Shown one piece after another: positions 41,287-50,465 of a stretch of DNA of 59,507 nt. Both the position numbers and the translations under genes were made by a program. The DNA comes from Bacillota bacterium (GTDB lineage: Bacteria > Bacillota > Clostridia > Lachnospirales > Lachnospiraceae). The notes beneath the pieces were generated by a model. It was given only the letters and a program-made list of their open reading frames with translations, made no database searches and was not told the DNA's origin. The stretch is taken from assembly GCA_023386315.1 (NCBI GenBank), contig JAEWJZ010000020.1:1-59507 (forward strand), given 5' to 3'. Numbering within the stretch: position 1 is the stretch's first letter; every line of letters starts with the position of its first letter.

Positions 41287-42399
41287 ATGAGCATAGAGTG
41301 TACGGTAATAAAAGAAATTGATTATTATACAGAAAGTATTGAATTATTGTTTCGAATAGTTAATAAAAATTCATATCAAAATTTAAAAATTGATCTTCTG
41401 AAACGCAAAGATGAAGAGAAGCATGCAAAGATTTGCTATCAATTGGATAAATTAATCTTTATTCAGGAAGACATTGAGAAACATACAGATATGAACAACC
41501 CTGATATTAAGTTCTATTTTACCAAGTTCATATCAGATCATATATGTATGGCAAAAATATTATATCAATGTATGAGACACTCCATATTATCCGGCAGCAA
41601 GAATGATATAAAAAGTTATATTGAACAATCATTTGATTCTATAAAAAATGATAATACCTTAGAACTTTCATTTGATGATGTGGATTTGAAGACTTCCGTT
41701 TATGAAAATGGTCAGAAGGTTTCATTTACAGACAGAATCGGCAGCCTGGAATGCGAACCAGCACAAAAGTGGCAATTATTAGAATTAATAGAGCATTCCG
41801 GCAGGCACCTGGATATTCTTTATGAAATCCTTGATCAGACGGTTGCAGCTTTAAAAAAGCATGAAGAAACATTAGTGGAATTAAAAGAAGCAGCCACTGA
41901 GTATTGGGTGGAATATTTTGAGCAGCATAATTTTCATAAGTTAATGAATAGTTTTTATAACATCAGTGAAGACAGTTATCCCAGCAAGCCAACGTTTATC
42001 CGAACACAAATTATGTGCTGCAACCGGGTCATTTTTTATGGCAATGATGAGAATATGGGAGATTACCATATATTAGATGTGGGAATACTGTTTGACTGTA
42101 ATTATCAGGTTACAAAAAGACAATTGACAAATCAGGAACTGAGCAATGGATTAAAGCTGTTATCTGATCCCAGTAAATTTGAGATTTTACGGTTTATACG
42201 GAACCAAAAAGCATACGGACAGGAAATTGCAGCAGAACTGAAGCTTACCACTGCAACGATTTCCCATCATATGAATACGCTTATGAAGATGGGTCTTATT
42301 AATATAGAAAAATCAGATAACAGAGTTTATTATCAAATGAACAAGGAAGCTGTCAATTATTTATTAGAAGTTACAAAAAATAAATTATTGGAGGAATGA
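41287..42399 (+). CDS. ArsR-like regulator with large N-terminal domain
   Basis: A 370-residue protein. Residues about 1-285 are a mainly helical domain I do not recognise. The C-terminal 80 residues are an ArsR-type winged helix (LKLLSDPSKFEILRFIRNQ, EIAAELKLTTATISHHMNTL, VYYQMNKEAV). Its stop is one base from the peptidase start, and the Opp genes follow, so it probably controls a peptide-use operon. Members of this layout are sometimes annotated as ArsR regulators ahead of M3 peptidases; the signal sensed is unknown. Confidence 0.78.
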   Translation: MSIECTVIKEIDYYTESIELLFRIVNKNSYQNLKIDLLKRKDEEKHAKICYQLDKLIFIQEDIEKHTDMNNPDIKFYFTKFISDHICMAKILYQCMRHSILSGSKNDIKSYIEQSFDSIKNDNTLELSFDDVDLKTSVYENGQKVSFTDRIGSLECEPAQKWQLLELIEHSGRHLDILYEILDQTVAALKKHEETLVELKEAATEYWVEYFEQHNFHKLMNSFYNISEDSYPSKPTFIRTQIMCCNRVIFYGNDENMGDYHILDVGILFDCNYQVTKRQLTNQELSNGLKLLSDPSKFEILRFIRNQKAYGQEIAAELKLTTATISHHMNTLMKMGLINIEKSDNRVYYQMNKEAVNYLLEVTKNKLLEE

Positions 42400-42400
42400 A

Positions 42401-44083
42401 ATGAAGTTTAAAGAAATGCCATATCAAAGAGTTAATTTAGAAGAAAAAAAGGTTCAGTTTGAAGAACTTATGAAAGAATTCGCATCAGCAGAAAGTGGTG
42501 AAGCCCAGTTCGAGGTTCATAAAAAGTATTATAAATTCAAAGATGAAATTGAAACAATGATTACAATTGCAAAAATCAGACATGACATTGATACAACAGA
42601 TGATTTCTATGAAAAAGAACAGGCTTATTATGATGAAACAGAGCCTGAACTTCTTGATATGATTGTAAACTATGAACGGCAGATGTATGAATCTCCATAT
42701 AGAACCTATTTAGAAGAAAAAACAGGAGCTGTAGCATTTAAGAATATTGAGCTGAGTATAAGATCATTTGATAAAAAGCTGATTCCGCTTAAACAGGAAG
42801 AAAATGCCCTGACAACTGCATACGATAAGCTGATTGCCAGTGCAGAGATTGACTGGGATGGTGAGACACTGAACCTTTCGTTATTAAGAAAATATTTAAC
42901 CCATAAGGATAAAGAAGTACGGCAGAAAGCATATACAAAATATTGCGCCTTTTTTGAAGCCAACGGGGAGGAACTTGATTCCATCTATGATAAGCTGGTG
43001 AAAAACCGTACAAAACAGGCGCAGGAATTAGGTCATGTTAATTTTGTAGAATTAGGTTATGATCGTGTAAAAAGAAATTGCTATGGCAAAGATATGGTAG
43101 AAAATTTCAGAAAGCAGGTAAAGGAATATTTTGTCCCATTTGCAGAAAAGCTTCATGAAAGAAGAAAAAAGCGGCTGGGACTGGATAAATTATCCTGTAT
43201 GGATGAAGGTGTTTTCTTTGCTGATGGTAATCCGGAGCCAATTTGCTCTCCGGAAGAGATCATGGCTAATGCCCGGAATATGTATGGAGAACTTTCCAGA
43301 GAAACAAAGGAATTCTTTGATTTTATGTCTGAGAATGAATTATTTGACGTGCTGGGCAGAAAGAAAAAACGGGCGGGAGGATACATGACCTACCTTCCTG
43401 TTTATAATTCCCCCTTCATTTTTGCAAATTTTAATGGAACGAGCGGAGATATCAACGTAATTACCCATGAATGCGGTCATGCGTTCCAGGGATTTCTTTC
43501 AGGAAAGGATCCGATCAGAGAACATGCTGATATCACTATGGAAACAGCAGAAATTCACTCCATGTCAATGGAATTCTTTACTGAACCATGGATGAATCAA
43601 TTCTTTGGGGGGCGAACCGATGATTACCTTTCCATGCATTTAGAAGACGCTGCCATATTTATCCCCTATGGGTGTATGGTAGATGAATTTCAGCACATGG
43701 TATATGAAAATCCTGGCATGACACCGGTGGAAAGGCATAATGCCTGGAAGCAGCTAGAAAAGGAATATCGGCCGCATTTGGATTATTCGGGATTTCTATA
43801 CTTTGAAAAAGGGGGATTCTGGCAAAAACAGCCACACATCTATGACGACCCCTTCTATTATATTGATTACTGTATTGCCCAGATTTGCGCATTCCAGTAC
43901 AAAATAAGAATGGATGAAAATTACCAGGAGGCCTGGAACAGTTACTTAAAACTTTGTACTTTATCAGCCGGTGATTTCTTTACAAATATGCTGAAAGAAG
44001 CAGGGTTAGACAGCCCGTTTGAAGATGGCTGTGTGAAGAAAATCGTTGAGAAACTGGAAAGATTATATATTACCATGTCATAA
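42401..44083 (+). CDS. M3 family oligoendopeptidase (PepF-like)
   Basis: A 560-residue cytoplasmic zinc metallopeptidase. The zinc site HECGH is in NVITHECGHAFQGF (about 355), with the third ligand in ADITMETAEIHSMSMEFF about 25 residues later. It cuts oligopeptides brought in by the Opp importer encoded next. Its ATG is one base after the regulator stop, with GGAGGAA ahead. Confidence 0.92.
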   Translation: MKFKEMPYQRVNLEEKKVQFEELMKEFASAESGEAQFEVHKKYYKFKDEIETMITIAKIRHDIDTTDDFYEKEQAYYDETEPELLDMIVNYERQMYESPYRTYLEEKTGAVAFKNIELSIRSFDKKLIPLKQEENALTTAYDKLIASAEIDWDGETLNLSLLRKYLTHKDKEVRQKAYTKYCAFFEANGEELDSIYDKLVKNRTKQAQELGHVNFVELGYDRVKRNCYGKDMVENFRKQVKEYFVPFAEKLHERRKKRLGLDKLSCMDEGVFFADGNPEPICSPEEIMANARNMYGELSRETKEFFDFMSENELFDVLGRKKKRAGGYMTYLPVYNSPFIFANFNGTSGDINVITHECGHAFQGFLSGKDPIREHADITMETAEIHSMSMEFFTEPWMNQFFGGRTDDYLSMHLEDAAIFIPYGCMVDEFQHMVYENPGMTPVERHNAWKQLEKEYRPHLDYSGFLYFEKGGFWQKQPHIYDDPFYYIDYCIAQICAFQYKIRMDENYQEAWNSYLKLCTLSAGDFFTNMLKEAGLDSPFEDGCVKKIVEKLERLYITMS

Positions 44084-44149
44084 CCGTATAGAATGCGGGA
44101 AGCTGTCAGCTGATCGTTAAATCTATAAAAATTTTTAAGGAGGGTCAGG

Positions 44150-44185
44150 ATGAAAAAGAATAATAGAGATGATTCATTCCCATAA
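44150..44185 (+). CDS. Possible 11-codon leader ORF
   Basis: In the 176-bp gap between peptidase and oppA, ATG 44150 sits behind AGGAGGGTC and encodes MKKNNRDDSFP before TAA. It may be a translated leader or only a chance site; no attenuator follows. Nothing else is visible in the gap beyond the oppA ribosome binding site. Confidence 0.25.
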   Translation: MKKNNRDDSFP

Positions 44186-44259
44186 GCGCTTACAAAGCAA
44201 TGTGGTAATACAAAAGTTTTGTATCTATTATAAAATTGAAACGAAAGGGATGGATATTA

Positions 44260-45999
44260 ATGAAATTAAGAAAATTTTTTAGTATGTTAATTGTATCAGG
44301 ACTGGTTGCATCCAGTTTAGCAGGATGCGGTTCTGCTGGTAAAACTGCAGGCGGAGATGCTGCAGGTACTCAGAAAACATCAGAAAATGAGAAAAAAGGA
44401 CCAAACGGAGAGACACTTGCATCCGAACAGATTGCTCACGGTATGCAATTTCATGTGGTTACCTTTGACACTGCACAGGTTGGTGATTCTGAGTCAGGTT
44501 CGTTTTTCTTAGCGACATGCGAAGGTTTATTCAGAGAAAATAATGGGGTTCTGGAAAATACAGGATGTGAAAAATACGAAATTTCTGAAGATGGTCTTAC
44601 CTATACATTTCATCTAAGAAAAAACAAATGGTCAGATGGGAAAGAAGTAGTTGCCAGCCAGTATAAAGATGCGGTAGAAAGAGTCTTAAATGTGGACTTA
44701 GCATGTCCATATGCTTTTTTTGCATTTCCGATTAAAAATGCAGAGGACTATTACAATGGTAAATGTGGTTTTGATGAAGTTGGTGTAGAAGCTGTTGATG
44801 ATTATACTTTAAAGTTTACGCTGGGAGCACCAGAACCGTATTTTGTTGATAAATTAGCTTATACAATGTTTAATCCGATCCGTGTTGATAATATTGAAAA
44901 ATATGGTGATACATATGGTACGGATGCAATGCAGACTTTATCCTGCGGTCCGTATATGGTACAGGAATATACAGCCAGTCAAAGTACTGTTTTAGTAAAA
45001 AATCCGGAGTATTGGGATGCAGAAAATGTATTCTTAGATGAAATCGACTTACAGCAGGTAGATGAAACCGCTACCCAGTTCCAGCTATTTGAAGCAGGTC
45101 AATTGGATTTTGTAGCAGCTTCCGGTGATTACTTAAAAAAATGGGATCAGGCAGCAAGTGAAGGTAAATGCCAGCTTTATACGGATGGGGATGTTGCTTC
45201 ACAGTTTTTCGAATTTAATACACAGGAATCATGTCCAAGTGGTTTGATGCAGAATGCAAAAGTAAGAAAGGCAGTGGCTTATTCGTTAGACAGCCAGACA
45301 TTTATTGATTCTGTTTATAATAGCAGATATACCGCGGCTTATGGACTTGTAACACCCAATATTAAAGTTGGGGATAAAGAATACCGGACAGAAGTAGCAG
45401 AGCCGATTAAAGAAGAATATAACGAATATGCCAATAATCCGGAAAAATTGCAGGCGTTATTTCATGAAGGATTAAAAGAACTTGGAAAAGATACAGATGA
45501 TTTAAGTACGATTACGATCCAATTCTTAGGCTATGGCGAATCAACAATAGAAAAAGACATTGAGCAGTATGTAGTACAGCGGATACAGGACAATTTAGGC
45601 ATTAAGGTAGACCTTAATATTGTTGGTGACTTTGGACTTGCAAATGCAGCTCAGCTTGCTGGTGAGTTTGACATCTGTATGCAGGTATGGGGAGCAGATT
45701 ATAATGATCCTATGACATTTATTGATATCTTCAGAACCGGCGGAGGCAGTAATTATGGTAAGTATTCAAGCGAAAAATATGATCAGATCCTGGATCAGTT
45801 AGCAAAAGAACAGGATAATGATAAACGGTTAAAACTATATGGGGAAGCAGAAAGCATCCTGATCAAAGATGACGCAGCAATCAAACCTCTCCTTTATCGT
45901 GATAAACACAGCTATATTAATAATCGTCTTCATGGTTTTCAGTATCCTGTGTTTGGTGGAAAATATGAATTCAAATATGCTTATATTGTGGAGGAATAA
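44260..45999 (+). CDS. oppA: Oligopeptide ABC transporter substrate-binding lipoprotein
   Basis: A 579-residue SBP_bac_5 protein with signal peptide and lipobox LAGCG (Cys at about 24), followed by the peptide-binding fold (ENTGCEKYEISEDGLTYTFHLRKNKWSDG in part; GPYMVQEY). It captures oligopeptides outside the cell. ATG 44260 is used; the in-frame ATG 44236 would add eight residues ahead of the signal peptide and has no site. It is followed by an intercistronic hairpin and the permease genes. Confidence 0.9.
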   Translation: MKLRKFFSMLIVSGLVASSLAGCGSAGKTAGGDAAGTQKTSENEKKGPNGETLASEQIAHGMQFHVVTFDTAQVGDSESGSFFLATCEGLFRENNGVLENTGCEKYEISEDGLTYTFHLRKNKWSDGKEVVASQYKDAVERVLNVDLACPYAFFAFPIKNAEDYYNGKCGFDEVGVEAVDDYTLKFTLGAPEPYFVDKLAYTMFNPIRVDNIEKYGDTYGTDAMQTLSCGPYMVQEYTASQSTVLVKNPEYWDAENVFLDEIDLQQVDETATQFQLFEAGQLDFVAASGDYLKKWDQAASEGKCQLYTDGDVASQFFEFNTQESCPSGLMQNAKVRKAVAYSLDSQTFIDSVYNSRYTAAYGLVTPNIKVGDKEYRTEVAEPIKEEYNEYANNPEKLQALFHEGLKELGKDTDDLSTITIQFLGYGESTIEKDIEQYVVQRIQDNLGIKVDLNIVGDFGLANAAQLAGEFDICMQVWGADYNDPMTFIDIFRTGGGSNYGKYSSEKYDQILDQLAKEQDNDKRLKLYGEAESILIKDDAAIKPLLYRDKHSYINNRLHGFQYPVFGGKYEFKYAYIVEE

Positions 46000-46014
46000 A
46001 TAGATTGAAAGGTT

Positions 46015-46059
46015 ATACCACATAGCGCATCGACAGAAGCCTATGTGTCTGTGTGGTAT
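46015..46059 (+). terminator. Intercistronic hairpin between oppA and oppB
   Basis: ATACCACA (46015-46022) pairs with TGTGGTAT (46052-46059), with further inner pairing (ATAG/CTAT). It has no T-run. It probably tapers transcription or protects the 3' end of the oppA mRNA, giving more binding protein than membrane complex. Confidence 0.55.
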
Positions 46060-46086
46060 CCTTTATAGATTAGGAGAATGATGAAT

Positions 46087-47046
46087 ATGGCAAAATACAT
46101 CGTCCGGAGAGTAATGGAAATGCTCGTTACCCTGTTTTTGATTGTGACAGCTACTTTCTTCTTACTGTCAGCAATTCCTGGAAATGCACTGACTTCAAAG
46201 ATTGCCAAATTACCGCAAACGGTGCAGACGAAGATTATAGAAAAATACGGGTATGATAAACCGGTCGCAGAGCGTTATGTGATTACCATGAAGGGACTGA
46301 TTATCAATGGAGACTTTGGAGAATCCATCATCAGACCAGGGGAAACCTTTAACAAAAATTTAAAGGCAAAGCTTCCGGTGACAGTGAGGCTTAGTATTCA
46401 GCAGATTTTATTAGGTGTGACCTTAGGTATTTTACTTGGTATTATAGCAGCCATGAAGAGAGGAAGTTTCTGGGATAAGGTCATATTAGTCGGAGCTATG
46501 ATTCTAGTATCCATGCCTTCGCTGGTTGTATCACTTCTGCTTCAAAAATATTGTGCAAATGGAGAGCTTCTGAAGCTGCCTATTATTGGCTGGCCGAAAG
46601 GAAAAGATTTGTGGTTTGGGGGCTGGAAGTTTACGATTCTTCCAACCATAGCAGGTTCCTGCAGTTTTATTGCCTATTATTCAAGACTGACGAAAACCAG
46701 TATGCTGGAAAGCATTAACCAGGAATATACCCTTACAGCAAGAGCAAAAGGTCTTTCTGAAATGCAGATAGTAAAAAATCATGTTGTACGAAATTCATTT
46801 ATTCCGATTATCACCGTACTGCCCACAACTGTGGCAGGTATACTGACGGGTTCTCTGTTCATCGAACGCGTTTTCTCCATTCCGGGAATGGGACGATATT
46901 ATATAGAAGCTGTTCAGGGAAGAGATATTCCGATTGTCCTGGCAGGAACAACATTTTATGCCATTATTACGGTTATAACAATGTTGATAACAGATATTTT
47001 ATATGTTATTGTGGATCCCCGAATTAAAATCGGTGCCGGGAAATAA
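46087..47046 (+). CDS. oppB: Oligopeptide ABC transporter permease
   Basis: A 319-residue OppB/DppB-type permease: MAKYIVRRVMEMLVTL at the start, large loop, and the EAA coupling motif TARAKGLSEMQIVKNHVVRNSFIPI. ATG 46078, 46081 and 46087 are all possible behind TAGGAGA; 46087 gives the family's usual N terminus. Confidence 0.92.
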   Translation: MAKYIVRRVMEMLVTLFLIVTATFFLLSAIPGNALTSKIAKLPQTVQTKIIEKYGYDKPVAERYVITMKGLIINGDFGESIIRPGETFNKNLKAKLPVTVRLSIQQILLGVTLGILLGIIAAMKRGSFWDKVILVGAMILVSMPSLVVSLLLQKYCANGELLKLPIIGWPKGKDLWFGGWKFTILPTIAGSCSFIAYYSRLTKTSMLESINQEYTLTARAKGLSEMQIVKNHVVRNSFIPIITVLPTTVAGILTGSLFIERVFSIPGMGRYYIEAVQGRDIPIVLAGTTFYAIITVITMLITDILYVIVDPRIKIGAGK

Positions 47047-47063
47047 CGGAGAGGAGAACTAGT

Positions 47064-47981
47064 ATGAATTCAATGGCAGATAAAAGATTTGAACTCGCTG
47101 ACCAGACTCAGTTTAATGCGGATGAGGTCGTCAGACCCAATATCAGTTACTGGCAGGATGCATGGCGCCGATTAAAGAAAAATAAATTAGCCATGATATC
47201 AATGGCTGTACTCATGATTCTTTTTGTTATGTCTGTGATCGGACCTGGCTTAAGCGGTCAGAATTATACAACATTAATGCCGGAAATTAAGAATCTGCCG
47301 CCGGGCAGTACCTATTGGCTGGGAACTGATTATTTAGGAAGAGACCTTTTTTCCCGTTTATGGAAAGGCTTAAGATTTTCTATTATTGTTGCTGTTGTCG
47401 CTGCAAGTCTTAAGGTGATTATTGGTTGTATTTACGGAGCGGTTATGGCATACCTGGGCGGTTTTGTTGATGATATCATGATGCGTATGGTAGAGGTATT
47501 AAATAGTATTCCCTATCTGATTGTTACATTAATCATTCTGGTTGTATTAGGAAATGGTTATCTCCCCTTATTATTTGCATTATGTATCACCAACTGGACC
47601 AGTACAGCCCGAATGGTAAGAGGTCAGATTTTAAAGCTCAGAGAAAGTGAATACATAATGGCATCAGCGGCTTTAGGAGCATCTTCCGCAAGAGTAATTG
47701 TGAAACATTTAATTCCCAATACGTTAAGTTTATTAATTCTGGATCTGGCCACATCGATTCCTTATATTATTTTTGACGAAACCGTGCTTTCTTTTTTAGG
47801 AGTCGGTCTCCAGCCGCCTGCTTTCAGTTTGGGAACATTACTTTCAGCAGGTCAGGAAGCCATGGCATTTTATCCTGCTCATTTATTATATCCCAGCTTA
47901 CTTTTATGTTTGCTTGTATTGGCATTTAATATTTTAGGTGACGGTTTAAGGGATGCGCTTGACCCGCAGCTTAGAGACTAG
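47064..47981 (+). CDS. oppC: Oligopeptide ABC transporter permease
   Basis: A 305-residue OppC/DppC permease: N-terminal cytoplasmic tail, WRRLKKNKLAMISMAVL, the G-T-D motif GTDYLGRDLFSRLWKG, and the EAA region SAALGASSARVIVKHLIPN. The operon position and GGAGAGGAG site are clear. Confidence 0.93.
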   Translation: MNSMADKRFELADQTQFNADEVVRPNISYWQDAWRRLKKNKLAMISMAVLMILFVMSVIGPGLSGQNYTTLMPEIKNLPPGSTYWLGTDYLGRDLFSRLWKGLRFSIIVAVVAASLKVIIGCIYGAVMAYLGGFVDDIMMRMVEVLNSIPYLIVTLIILVVLGNGYLPLLFALCITNWTSTARMVRGQILKLRESEYIMASAALGASSARVIVKHLIPNTLSLLILDLATSIPYIIFDETVLSFLGVGLQPPAFSLGTLLSAGQEAMAFYPAHLLYPSLLLCLLVLAFNILGDGLRDALDPQLRD

Positions 47982-47993
47982 GAGGGAATCATT

Positions 47994-49073
47994 ATGAGTC
48001 AGGAAACCTTATTAAAAGTTGAGGATTTAAAAGTTTCTTTTCACACCTATGCTGGAGAAGTACAGGCTGTACGAGGCGTTTCCTTTGATGTAAAAGCCGG
48101 TGAAGTGTTAGCTATTATTGGTGAATCAGGATGTGGCAAAAGTGTAACCTCCAGAGCCATTATGTCTCTTGTGAAGGCTCCCCAGGGAGAAATCAAAAAG
48201 GGCAGCAAGATTATCTATGAAGGAAAGAACGTAATAGAAATGAGTAAAAAAGAGCAAAGGGCCTTTCGGGGCGGCGAATGCTCCATGATTTTTCAGGATG
48301 CCATGGTTTCTTTAAATCCAACCATGAAAATCGGAAAACAGATCGTAGAAAATATTGTCCAGCATAGACAGATCAGCAGAAAAGAAGCAAGACAGGAGGC
48401 CATAAAATTATTAGAAGCAGTGGGGATTCCCAACCCGGAAAAGAGGATTGACCAGTACCCATTTGAATTTTCAGGCGGTATGAGGCAGAGGGCAATGATA
48501 GCAATAGCGATTGCCTGTGATCCTAAGATCCTGATTGCGGATGAGCCGACTACGGCTCTTGATGTAACGATTCAGGCACAGATTATGGAGCTTATAAAAA
48601 GTCTGAAAGAGAAATTGAATACTGCTGTTATCTTAATTACTCATGATTTTGGCGTTGTAGCAGGTTCTGCGAATAAAGTCGCTGTTATGTATGCAGGACA
48701 GGTTGTTGAAAGCGGATCAAGAGAAGAGATTTTCTATCATCCACAGCACCCGTACACGTTAGCGCTGCTTGGCAGTGTACCCAAATTAGAGTGGAAAAAC
48801 AAGCAGCTTTTGCAGACCATTAAAGGGACTCCTCCTGATCTTATTTCCCCTCCAAAAGGCTGTGCATTTGCCAAACGCTGTAATTATTGTATGAATGTCT
48901 GCTTGGAAGAAATGCCTGAAATAACTGATTTTGAGACTGGTCATCATACGCGCTGCTGGCTGCATCACAAGGAAGTACCAGCATCTGTTAAAAAAATGTT
49001 CCTTGATGACAGAACGATAATAACTGTAAATGAAACTGGTTTTGAAGCAGCTGAGGGTGAAAAAAATGAGTAG
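47994..49073 (+). CDS. oppD: Oligopeptide ABC transporter ATPase
   Basis: A 359-residue ATPase: GESGCGKSV, FSGGMRQRAMIA, LIADEPTTALDV, and the C-terminal oligopeptide-transporter domain with the Cys cluster GCAFAKRCNYCMNVC that in this family holds a [4Fe-4S] cluster. It works with OppF. Confidence 0.93.
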   Translation: MSQETLLKVEDLKVSFHTYAGEVQAVRGVSFDVKAGEVLAIIGESGCGKSVTSRAIMSLVKAPQGEIKKGSKIIYEGKNVIEMSKKEQRAFRGGECSMIFQDAMVSLNPTMKIGKQIVENIVQHRQISRKEARQEAIKLLEAVGIPNPEKRIDQYPFEFSGGMRQRAMIAIAIACDPKILIADEPTTALDVTIQAQIMELIKSLKEKLNTAVILITHDFGVVAGSANKVAVMYAGQVVESGSREEIFYHPQHPYTLALLGSVPKLEWKNKQLLQTIKGTPPDLISPPKGCAFAKRCNYCMNVCLEEMPEITDFETGHHTRCWLHHKEVPASVKKMFLDDRTIITVNETGFEAAEGEKNE

Positions 49074-50031
49074 TCAGGATATTTTAGAAGTAAAACATTT
49101 AAAGAAATATTTTAATGTTGGAAAACATGAGCTTTTAAAAGCGGTTGATGATGTTTCTTTCCGCATTAAAGAAGGTGAAACCTTAGGACTTGTAGGTGAA
49201 TCCGGCTGTGGAAAGACAACCTGCGGCCGTACGGTTGTTGGAATGTACCGTGCAACGGAGGGGGAAGTATACTATAAGGGACAGAATGTACATAAATTAA
49301 AAGGAAAAGAAAAAAAAGCTTTTAACAAAGACGTCCAAATCATTTTTCAGGACCCTTATGCTTCTTTAGATCCCCGAATGACAGTAGCAGAGATTATTGG
49401 TGAAGGGATTGAAATTCATGGTCTTGCCAAAACAAAGCAGGAAAAAGATGAAAAGATTGCTCATCTGCTGGAATTAGTTGGTCTGAATAAAGAACATGCC
49501 AACCGTTTCATCCACGAATTTTCAGGCGGACAGAGGCAGAGGATCGGGATTGCGAGAGCACTTGCAGTTGAACCTAAATTTATTATGTGTGATGAGCCTA
49601 TTTCAGCATTAGATGTATCCATACAGGCGCAGATTGCTAATATGCTTATTCAATTTCAACAGGAAATGAAACTGACTTATTTATTTATTGCCCATGATTT
49701 AGCAATGGTCAAACATATATCTGACCGTATTGCAGTGATGTATCTGGGGTCTATTGTGGAGCTTGCAGAATCGGAAACTCTTTACCGCCATCCATTTCAT
49801 CCTTATACGGAAGCGTTAATGTCAGCTATTCCCATTGCTGACCCTAAAGTTGAAGATTCCAGGCAGAGAATTATGTTAGAAGGTGATGTGCCAAGCCCCA
49901 TTAACACGCCGCCGGGCTGTAAGTTCCAGGGCAGATGCCGGAAAGTAACCGATCAGTGCAGATGCGAAGTCCCAGGATTAACAGAAGTGGAAGAGGGTCA
50001 TTATGTTGCCTGCCACTTATATAATAAATAG
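49066..50031 (+). CDS. oppF: Oligopeptide ABC transporter ATPase
   Basis: A 321-residue ATPase: GESGCGKTTCGRTVVG, FSGGQRQRIGIARAL, IMCDEPISALDV and the C-terminal GCKFQGRCRKVTDQC cluster. ATG 49066 overlaps the oppD end by eight bases and is preferred to an in-frame ATG at 49030 inside oppD. Confidence 0.93.
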   Translation: MSSQDILEVKHLKKYFNVGKHELLKAVDDVSFRIKEGETLGLVGESGCGKTTCGRTVVGMYRATEGEVYYKGQNVHKLKGKEKKAFNKDVQIIFQDPYASLDPRMTVAEIIGEGIEIHGLAKTKQEKDEKIAHLLELVGLNKEHANRFIHEFSGGQRQRIGIARALAVEPKFIMCDEPISALDVSIQAQIANMLIQFQQEMKLTYLFIAHDLAMVKHISDRIAVMYLGSIVELAESETLYRHPFHPYTEALMSAIPIADPKVEDSRQRIMLEGDVPSPINTPPGCKFQGRCRKVTDQCRCEVPGLTEVEEGHYVACHLYNK

Positions 50032-50041
50032 GTTGAATATT

Positions 50042-50395
50042 ATGGAACGTTTAAAGGCTGCCGGAGTGGATTTTTATAAATGTCTGAAGTACAGTAGTAT
50101 TGTAAGCATTATATTAGTGTTGGTTAGTGGTGTGTGCAGTTTTATTATATCAGGAGGAAGTCTGATCACTGTTCTGGAAAGCATAAAAGCAGTTTTATTC
50201 GCATCCGGAAGCATAGGACTTCTGATTGCTGCTGTATCTATCTTAAAAAGAGACAGGGAAAAAGAAAAAGACTGGTACGAGTGGAAAAAGAGATTTAAAA
50301 TATTTTCATACAGAGTAACAATCGGTATCATGAGTATTATTATTTTGTTATATGGATGCATAATAGATGAGATTTTATTTATGTTAAACCATTAA
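50042..50395 (+). CDS. Small membrane protein after oppF, unknown function
   Basis: A 117-residue protein with three hydrophobic stretches (about 17-37, 45-65, 88-108) separated by a charged loop (KRDREKEKDWYEWKKRFK). The family is not recognised. The ribosome binding site is weak and it follows oppF by ten bases, so it is likely translated from the opp mRNA, which ends at the terminator just after it. Confidence 0.6.
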   Translation: MERLKAAGVDFYKCLKYSSIVSIILVLVSGVCSFIISGGSLITVLESIKAVLFASGSIGLLIAAVSILKRDREKEKDWYEWKKRFKIFSYRVTIGIMSIIILLYGCIIDEILFMLNH

Positions 50396-50412
50396 TCACC
50401 GGAATTGGAAAT

Positions 50413-50458
50413 AGGAGCTTTTGCGGCATGTTGGATATGCGGCAGAAGCTCCTTTTAT
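50413..50458. terminator. Bidirectional terminator
   Basis: AGGAGCTTTTGC (50413-50424) pairs with GCAGAAGCTCCT (50442-50453) followed by TTTTAT; the minus strand is also T-rich beyond it. It serves the opp operon and the convergent MATE gene. Confidence 0.75.
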
Positions 50459-50465
50459 CAGATTG

